Shown here one piece after another: positions 5,063 to 5,080 of a stretch of 5,080 nt of DNA (positions are counted from its first letter, which is position 1; each line of letters starts with the position of its first letter). Under the pieces are notes generated by a model. The model searched no databases and had not been told where the DNA came from. It saw only the letters and a program-made list of their open reading frames with translations. Origin of the DNA: an uncultured Clostridia bacterium (lineage in GTDB: Bacteria > Bacillota > Clostridia > TANB77 > CAG-508); the NCBI GenBank assembly GCA_948805675.1, contig CAQIBN010000025.1, positions 1-5,080 on the forward strand. Reading direction: 5' to 3'. The position numbers were made by a program, and so were the translations under genes.

Positions 5063-5080
5063 TTTTAATTTGCCCTTTAT
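5045..5080 (-). CDS. C-terminal fragment of IS3-family OrfB transposase (partial), right copy
   Basis: Eleven codons, IKGKLKGMSPV, then TAA at 5047-5045, identical to the left copy. The frame beyond the stop again continues as YRVHSQ. The rest of the gene is outside the window. Confidence 0.7.
   Translation of the reverse strand: MKGKLKGMSPV

Larger units (their letters stand above)
4978..5080 (-). mobile_element. 3' end of an IS3-family (IS150-like) insertion sequence, right copy, inverted
   Basis: The reverse complement of this stretch matches 1-103 at 100 of 103 positions. It starts with the terminal repeat TGTACTGAACCC (4978-4989) and runs on into the transposase tail. With the left copy it brackets the cargo in inverted orientation, both transposase genes reading inward. 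Its own stem-loop is at 5030-5062. Confidence 0.88.

Overview
The window is strongly AT-rich, has purine-rich Shine-Dalgarno sites and AGA/ATA-rich codon use, and carries clostridial-type genes (a PrgI-family conjugation protein, a solo B3/4 protein, IS150-group IS3 ends). This points to a low-GC Firmicute, most likely a Clostridium or close relative. That assignment is inference from composition and gene types, not from a marker gene.

Layout. The first 103 bp and the last 103 bp are near-perfect inverted copies of each other (3 mismatches). Each is the 3' end of an IS3-family (IS150-like) insertion sequence: the tail of the orfB transposase, a stem-loop, and the terminal repeat ending TACTGAACCC/GGGTTCAGTA. 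The 4.87 kb between them is therefore cargo bracketed by two IS copies whose transposase genes read inward. From the left the cargo holds: (1) a stand-alone B3/4-domain protein (PheRS-beta editing-domain homologue) on the minus strand with its own promoter and very short leader; (2) a strong intrinsic terminator; (3) a two-gene minus-strand operon, a radical SAM enzyme with a B12-binding-like N-terminal region followed 14 bp later by a class I SAM methyltransferase; (4) a roughly 400 bp AT-rich divergent intergenic region with repeated motifs that could be operators; (5) a plus-strand XRE-family repressor gene broken by one frameshift; (6) a short remnant of an integrative/conjugative element or plasmid on the minus strand, namely a replication-type helix-turn-helix gene with two frameshifts translationally coupled to an apparently intact prgI-like gene.

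How the genes may work together. The radical SAM enzyme and the methyltransferase are almost certainly co-expressed and look like a small tailoring pathway. The divergent XRE gene is the natural candidate for its regulator, and its frameshift may have left the operon deregulated. The B3/4 protein belongs to a family related to the domain that clears mischarged tRNA-Phe. Next to two SAM-dependent enzymes it could act in self-protection against, or handling of, a modified amino acid; this is a hypothesis. The most striking unexplained signal is that the three intact proteins, from unrelated families, all end in the same kind of C-terminus: ...DFER, ...DFER and ...ELER. The right third is decayed mobile-element backbone, so the cargo looks assembled by mobile DNA rather than ancestral.
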